Of a stretch of DNA of 64,000 nt, positions 57,495-64,000 are shown in pieces (within the stretch, counting starts at the first letter, position 1; every line of letters starts with the position of its first letter). Under the pieces are notes generated by a model. It was not told the origin of the DNA. It saw nothing but the letters and a program-made list of their open reading frames with translations, and made no database searches. The stretch is from Melastoma dodecandrum (lineage: Eukaryota; Streptophyta; Magnoliopsida; Myrtales; Melastomataceae): the NCBI GenBank assembly GCA_029817715.1, contig JARUPY010000538.1, forward strand, positions 6,262,001-6,326,000, given 5' to 3'. The position numbers and the translations under genes were made by a program.

Positions 57495-60400
57495 TCAGGC
57501 GGTGGCTGCCGCCTGCTCCTCAGCCATTTGAGACGGCGACAGGAGGGTGCAGATCAGGTTCCGGTCGCCGTAAACGTTGTCGACTCGCCCTGTTGCAGAG
57601 TCACCCGTTAGGGGCTTTCTTTTGTGATTTCCTGCTATGAGTTAGAGAGGGGTTTATTACCTGTGGAAGGCCAGAACTTTGCGGCGCGTAGCCAGGGAGC
57701 AGGGAAAGCGGCGTATTCTCGGGAGTACGGCTTCGTCCATGCGTCTCCCATGAGCAATGACGGAGGATGAGGTGCTCCCTGGGGATTTCAATTGTTAGTT
57801 GATTCGCTCAACCAGAACGAGCAGATTTCATGGGCAGCAGAAGTTAAAACGGGTTTATCGACCGTCTACCTTCAATACATTGTTGTGAAGATCGGCTTTC
57901 CCCTTCTCGATTTCGGCTATTTCTTCCCTGATGGAGATGAGCGCATCACAGAACCTGTCCAGCTCGGCCTGCAACAGACAGGAACATTGTTTACAGTTGC
58001 GCCAATCCCCCTTTGGCCAACAGAATGACCGAAAACATGAGTTCTCTTCATGTTACTCATCATCCGCACCTTGCTTTCGCTTTCCGTAGGCTCTATCATG
58101 AGAGTTCCTGGGACAGGCCACGACATGGTTGGGGCATGGAAACCATAATCCATCAGACGCTTGGCAACATCTTCTGGCTCGATTCCGGCCGTATTCTGAG
58201 AAAAAGAAAATCGGCTAGCTCGGTTAGAAAACAATATGAGGATCTGCAGGCGCTGAACTGACCGGCCAATTATCTCTAAACACACCCCACCTTGAATCCC
58301 CTCAAGTCAACGATGAATTCGTGAGCGACGGTTCCATTGACTCCTCGGAAAAGAATGGGGTAGTATTCCTGCAGAATTCGAGAAAACAGTGAGTTGAGTG
58401 AACTCAATTTTTTGGCCAGAAAGAGTCGAGAAATCAACCTCCAATCGCTTTGCCATGTAATTTGCGTTCAGAATGGCTATCTTGGATGCTTCGGTGAGTC
58501 CTTTGGAGCCCATCATGGCGATATAAGTGTACGAAATTGGCAAGATGAGTGCCGAGCCCCATGGGGCAGCTGAGATTGTGCCCAGCGGTTGAGCCTTCTC
58601 AGGTGCAGGTATACCCCCAGTCGCAACCTGCACAATGACAAGAATAAAGGCGACCAAAGAAGAACTCGAGAAACACGGACATCATACAAATCCTACAAAA
58701 CTGAGAAAGTCTTCACGGAAAATGCGTACTTACCACGGGATGTGAAGGCAAAAATGGAGCCAAATGCTTCTTCACGCCGATCGGTCCCATGCCCGGACCG
58801 CCACCTCCATGGGGAATGCAAAATGTTTTGTGGAGATTCAAGTGACAGACATCAGCTCCGATAAATCCAGGGCTTGTCAGTCCCACCTACAAAGCAGCGG
58901 AACCTGGTTGAAGGAGAAGCCAGAACATGTTGTCATACAATCTCGCAAAAATGAACTGAACTCGCACCTGTGCATTCATGTTTGCACCATCCATGTACAC
59001 TTGACCTCCATTGTCGTGAATGATTTTGCAAATCTCATCTATACCTTCTTCGTAAACTCCGTGAGTTGAAGGATATGTAACCTGAAAACAGGAGATATCG
59101 ATTGTCAACTCCCAACCGTAGAATACAGAGAACTTGAGTTTGTCGACGACAGAAAGCCAGTCTTAGCTGACCATGAGTGCTGAAAGGTTGTCCTTATGAG
59201 CTTCAGCAGCCTTTTTTAGCTCTGGAATGTTAATGTTGCCCTTAGAATCTGTTCCCACAGCAACGATTTTCATCCCACACATGGCAGCACTAGCAGGATT
59301 TGTTCCATGGGCAGAGACCGGGATGATGCATACATTGCGATGGTGATCACCATGAGCCTACAGAGCGTAATTCAGCAGATAACATCACATGACACAGAAC
59401 AACCCAAAATTAGATTTAGGTGCAAAGCCATGACTTGGAAGGTCATCATGCAGTGTTTTACCAAGTGGTAAGCACGGATGACCATAAGCCCTGCATATTC
59501 TCCAGCAGCACCAGCATTTGGTTGGAGGGAGAATGAGTCAAAACCTGTGATTGTGCACAGCAGCTCTCCCAAATCATTGAACATTTCCTGATCGCCACAA
59601 TACACACGCCATCAATAGGAAGCATAAAAAGGAAGCCTTTTGCAGTCACAAGATCAGAACTTTATGAAACACAACCTGATAGCCTCGTGCTTGATCAGCG
59701 GGGGCAAAAGGATGAATATTAGAGAACCCAGGCCAGGTCACAGGCATCATCTCCGTCGTAGCGTTCAGTTTCATCGTGCAAGATCCCAGAGGAATCATAC
59801 TGTGGCACAGAGAGAGATCCTTGGATTGCAGCAAATGAATGTACCTGAGCAACTCATGCTCGGTATGGTACCTGTCGACAAAGCAAATGTAAGTCCGAGC
59901 GAATAGATGGTGCTGCTTCCTGAAAATTCTTAAAATCACCAGAACACTATTACTTGTTGAAAATTTGGTGTTGGAGATAAGGAGTTTCCCTAACTAGACT
60001 TGCTGGAATACATGGTTCAACCTCTGGTGCGAGGGATGCCGCAGTAAATGGAACCTGGACAACAGAGAAAACCATGAAATGGACATGCAAGTCAAGGCAG
60101 TCAGTCAAATACTAGGGGTAAATAAGTAACAAAAACTTACAGGCTTTCCAGAGGCAAAAACTGAAAACAGATTATCGACATCATCCAAGGTGGTAGTCTC
60201 ATCAAAGGCGACTGTGATCTGTTAGCATGCAGATATCCCTTAAGCACATCAGATAATTCTTCGATCGAGTATTGCAGGCAGATGGGATGCAAGGGTTACT
60301 CACTGTGTTCTTGTCAACTACTCTAAGATTCATCTCCTTCTTGGAGGCTGCGTCGACAATGGAATGTGCATCAGCACACTTGACTTTTACAGTGTCAAAG

Positions 60401-61901
60401 AAAGGGAGACCCTGGACCTCGACAGTCCCGAGCTTCTTCAATCCAAGGGCGAAGGTGCCCGCTAGACCGTGGACTCTTTGTGCAATGGCCTTGAGTCCCT
60501 CAGGGCCATGATAAACAGCATACATCGCAGCCATGTTCGCAAGCAAAGCCTAAGCCAGGATACAGATTTCAATATAATCCACAAACCAAATCGAATCTTT
60601 AAGATTTACCAGTTCGAGAAAAAGCGGCATACCTGAGCAGTGCAAATATTGCTGGTTGCCTTGTCCCTTCGGATATGTTGCTCTCTCGTCTGCATCGCCA
60701 TTCGAAGCGCGGTCTTGCCAGTAGAGTCAACACTAACACCAATAATCCTTCCAGGCATGAGCCTCTTGTACTCCTGCGAGGTGGCGAGGAAAGCAGCGTG
60801 GGGACCACCATATCCCATAGGCACACCGAACCTCTGTGCAGAACCCACAACAATATCCGCCCCCAGTTCGCCCGGCGGCTTCAACACTGTCAGTGCCAGC
60901 AAATCAGTTGCCATAACCACCTTTACACCATGAGCATGAGCGTTCTTCACAAACTCTGCATAATCCAACACCTCTCCTTCGGTCCCCGGATACTGAACCA
61001 AGACACCACAAACATCGCCAGACTTATAATCAATGTCCTTCAAATCTGCAGTCACGACCTTAAGCTCAAACCCATCGGCCCTAGTCTTGCAGATATCAAT
61101 GGTCTGAGGGTGACAGTTACTCGCGATGATGAAGGTCTTCTTCTTGCCCTTAAGGATGTTGTTACACATGGCCATGGCCTCCGCGGCTGCAGTACCCTCA
61201 TCAAGCAACGACGCATTGGACATAGGCAAACCAGTAAGATCCGTAATCAAGGTTTGATAATTAAGCAAGGACTCGAGCCTCCCCTGCGAGATCTCGGCCT
61301 GATAGGGTGTGTACTGCGTGTACCAAGCTGGGTTCTCCATGATATTCCTAAGGATCACTGGCGGCACATGGGTGTTGTAGTACCCCATCCCAATGAACGA
61401 CTTGAACGCCTTGTTGTTCCCTTCCAACCTCTTCATGTGTGCAATCATCTCGCTCTCGGTGAGCCCCTCGTCGAACTTGGCAAACTTCATAGAATCTATC
61501 CTGATCGACTTAGGCACAGTGGCATCAATCAGCGCATCGAGACTAACGAACCCGCAGGACTCAGCCATCTTGGTCTGCTCCTCAGGGGGGGCAGAGTTAT
61601 GCCTCCGAGGGAAGGTGTCGCTAGGCTTAAGGGCATCCACGGATATCATCCTGAAGCCGTACCCGACATGGTTGCCGGGCAGGTTCGATTTCCGTCCCCG
61701 GAGCATGGAAGACCCGCACGCAGGCAGGGCCGACAGGTACCTCGCAGGCGAATGGCGGGACGCGACACGGGATGGGCAACAACCCAAGACAGCGTCACCG
61801 GCAGCCGCAGAGAATCCACCGGAGGGGCGGGACTTCCTGGATTCGGACAAGATCCGCCTCATAAGGATTCCCCTGGTGGCCATCTTCCTCGCACGGTCCA
61901 T
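57495..61901 (-). CDS. GLDP: Glycine decarboxylase P-protein (glycine cleavage system), mitochondrial
   Basis: Fifteen exons: 61901-60633, 60549-60304, 60218-60141, 60054-59954, 59871-59676, 59587-59462, 59357-59172, 59081-58968, 58886-58734, 58627-58439, 58368-58291, 58195-58070, 57968-57870, 57778-57661, 57589-57495. All phases join, giving 1057 residues, the usual plant length plus a slightly long transit peptide. Start [11 protein letters not shown] chosen as in plant homologs; an upstream in-frame ATG (61946) adds an unlikely 15 residues. About 80 Arg/Ser-rich residues form the mitochondrial presequence. The PLP-binding Lys is about residue 792 in [20 protein letters not shown]. Conserved [13 protein letters not shown] and [12 protein letters not shown] are present. 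The enzyme decarboxylates glycine and passes aminomethyl to H-protein lipoate in the matrix; essential for photorespiration and C1 supply. No defect seen. Confidence 0.96.
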
Positions 61902-63177
61902 ATCCTCTCGCCTAGGACAGAAGAAGAAGTGGTAAGAAGGTGGCACACCAGAAAGTGTCCCGGGGGCAACCTTTCAGTTTTAGAAAAGAATCCGGCTTTT
62001 ATTTCCTCATTGGAGGGAGAGTGTCCGCAGATTCATGACACGTCGACTCACAACCGGAGTCACCCAGTATTTGAAATTCACGTGGGGTTCTGGATCTGGG
62101 TTCGGGTGGTTGGTGGTCAGAGATGCGAAGGGTAACAAGGAAAGGGACGAGCTTTGATGTTTTTGGTTCTTGTTTCTTTCTGCAGAAAGGGTACAAAATT
62201 CGATCCTTCTGCGGTCGAGGAGGAATGAATGAATGGAGGGAACAGAACGAGGGATGGGATTAGGTTTTGGTGGATCTGAGAAACTTAGCCGAGCTCCACC
62301 CCCTCCTCTCCACCACCAAGGATTTTAGTGTCTGCTGGGATTCGTTCAGTTCGAGGTTAGGAAAGAATCTGGGGTTGGTGAACTCTTTCTTCCCCACTAG
62401 TATCTTCGGGGTGTAGGTTAATTATCTCTCATTTGTTTGTGCAAATAGAAACAACCTCTCACCAACCAAAAGCCCAAGAGGGCTGGGCTGGCTGTCTGTG
62501 CTCATGGTTTGTGGGAGTCAATTTCTTGAGTCTGTAATTTACCCACCATTTCCCAGGGCAGGGATTTTAGAATCAACTAAATCTTTGTATTGGTCGGATC
62601 TCACCTACCTTGAAAGGCAGAAAGCAAAATTGATAAAAAAAAAAAAAAGAAAGAAAGTGATGGGGCCAGACCAGATCGCCCCCACCTACCAAGGTGTCAT
62701 TGTAATGCGTGTTTTTTGCATGCATCACTCAAAAAGTCTACATGGGTGGGCACATGTTGGTTGGTAAATGATACAACAAGAGATTGTTTTAAATACAACC
62801 CTAGCTAATATGCATACATTGGGCATATTTCAATCCTGCAAATGCAAATAAAATGAGCTACAAGAAAACCTCCACGGTATCGTAAAGTTCCCCCGCTCAC
62901 AAACTTGAGATTTCCCTTGCCATCAGCCACTAAGCACCCTCTAACAATGATCTTCGAGCAAAGAGGTAACCGCTTATCCGCAACAACGTAGACGAAGGAA
63001 GTTTGCTTGCCGTGCGCTGTTGCAAAGAAAATGACATATAAGCACTAGCCCTGTGGAATCCCCAAAATTCATTATGTTAGATGGCATTTTCCATTCAAAT
63101 CGAATGGGTGACTGGTTCCACCGAGTGACCGGGAGAACATACTGCACTGATGTGCGAGTGCGGAAGTTTGCAGCATC
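61902..63177. other. GLDP upstream region and spacer
   Basis: Contains the GLDP 5' UTR and promoter on the minus strand (61902 to about 62400). Beyond this I see only AT-rich DNA with one A/G-rich run at 62634-62657. Confidence 0.55.
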
Positions 63178-63396
63178 CTACTGAGAGGCCAAGCTGCTTC
63201 TGTTTCTTAGAATTTCAACGCCCAAGTAGTCAAAAGAACCCACAACAGAAACATGGGGCTTGCCGACGTTCACCCAAAACTTCACTTGTGGGAACTTCGT
63301 CACTGTGATCATTGTGACCTGCCACTCATTCCAATAGATTCCTTGGCGGACCTTCTGTTTAATGGTTTGAATCCCGCAAGTGTACGGGTCACACAA
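63178..63396 (-). CDS. Unrecognised 3'-exon-like frame
   Basis: The frame ends with TAG near 63178. The stretch VTMITVTKFPQVKFWVNVG and SFDYLGVEILRNRSSLAS is protein-like, and an acceptor-like CAG precedes the GTCACAATG codons, so it may be the last exon of a gene whose other exons are not seen (the DNA to the right is repeat-like). Family not recognised. Confidence 0.3.
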   Translation of the reverse strand: MCDPYTCGIQTIKQKVRQGIYWNEWQVTMITVTKFPQVKFWVNVGKPHVSVVGSFDYLGVEILRNRSSLASQ

Positions 63397-64000
63397 GCAA
63401 AAGTAACGAGTAAAAGTCGTTCTATCGGAGAATTATTTAAGAAAACAATCACAATGTAGTCAAATAAAATAAAACGAGAATTCAGGAAAAGAAACTAAAT
63501 AACAGAAAAATACGAGAATTAATCGAATGAGGAAAACCTAGGATCACGACTTCCCCCGATACTTCACCAGATCACTCAATCCCATCTTTATCATTAAATT
63601 ATCCAAAACTTGTTTACTAACCTAAGATTCTCAACCACTCTTATGCATCGTCTGACCTACATAAGAGAAATACCTAACCTAGCCAAACCCCATATATTCC
63701 CAAGGTTGAATCAAATTTATTAAGTTTCAATCTTAATCTAGCTACCTAAGACAAATAATATATTCCTATAGTACTCGTTAAATTAACTCAATTCATCGAC
63801 GTTAATCTAAGCTATTTTATCCTCCTTCTAAACCTAAAGTTCCCCTTCCGAGTTCAAATAGGTTAAGAAATCAATACGAATTGTTGATCAAGCAACAATC
63901 AAGCATTAAAAGTAAATAAAATAAATAAACGAAGTCTTAAGCGCATTAAATCGATGATAGTCAAAAGTTATCCGACTACATATCGGGTTCCGTCATAACC
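63397..64000. other. Repeat-like spacer at right end
   Basis: No gene. The opening words GCAAGTGTACGGGTCAC resemble a motif common in internal regions of plant LTR elements; the rest is AT-rich and uncoded. No LTR ends inside the window. Confidence 0.35.

Noticed and set aside
60675..62135. 486-codon plus-strand frame
   Set aside because: Exact antisense shadow of GLDP exon 1, which is strongly conserved on the minus strand.

Overview
The window is nuclear DNA of a flowering plant, most likely a eudicot; the species is not identified. Evidence: GT-AG introned genes of plant-specific type (CC-type glutaredoxin, Raf-like MAP3K, FTSH4-type i-AAA protease, glycine-cleavage P-protein), tRNA-iMet- and Tat-type plant LTR retrotransposons, a plant pararetrovirus copy, and AT-rich spacers with long G or C homopolymers.

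Layout. 1-1.3 kb: 3' part of a mitochondrial CoA-carrier gene (+). 2.4-2.8 kb: intronless CC-type glutaredoxin (+). 4.3-4.8 kb: frameshifted ER-ANT1-like carrier pseudogene (-). 5.9-14.1 kb: endogenous caulimovirid between two TA tracts; its movement-protein half is inverted relative to its coat-pol half, and a 90-bp exact inverted copy sits at the far end. 15.7-19.4 kb: mosaic of a broken IDD zinc-finger gene, 27-bp minisatellites, an unrecognised 302-codon frame and a decayed copy of the 5' part of the FTSH4 gene. 21.6-30.1 kb: non-autonomous Tat-type Ty3 element (TSD ATAAA) with an antisense extra-ORF relic in place of most of pol. 31.5-32.1 kb: 628-bp foldback repeat whose arms carry tRNA-like A and B boxes. 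32.2-44.0 kb: FTSH4-like gene whose first exon holds a full-length chromovirus (TSD TCTCT) and whose exon 5 holds a solo LTR (TSD GTGCA); a frameshift also lies in exon 4. 45.9-51.0 kb: DENR gene (+), whose 3.4-kb intron holds a LINE relic that was itself hit by a foldback-like DNA transposon (TSD GTTTC). 51.8-57.0 kb: intact 14-exon Raf-like MAP3K of the EDR1 type (-). 57.5-61.9 kb: intact 15-exon glycine decarboxylase P-protein (-). The right end is transposon-like spacer with one unrecognised short frame.

The host genes form no operon or obvious pathway cluster. Three concern mitochondria (CoA import, inner-membrane proteolysis, photorespiratory glycine oxidation), which may be chance. The dominant story is layered transposon and viral insertion, datable by nesting and target-site duplications. 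The most notable objects are the doubly interrupted FTSH4 copy, its second fragment 13 kb upstream, the tRNA-like foldback 147 bp before its start codon, and the inverted pararetrovirus.
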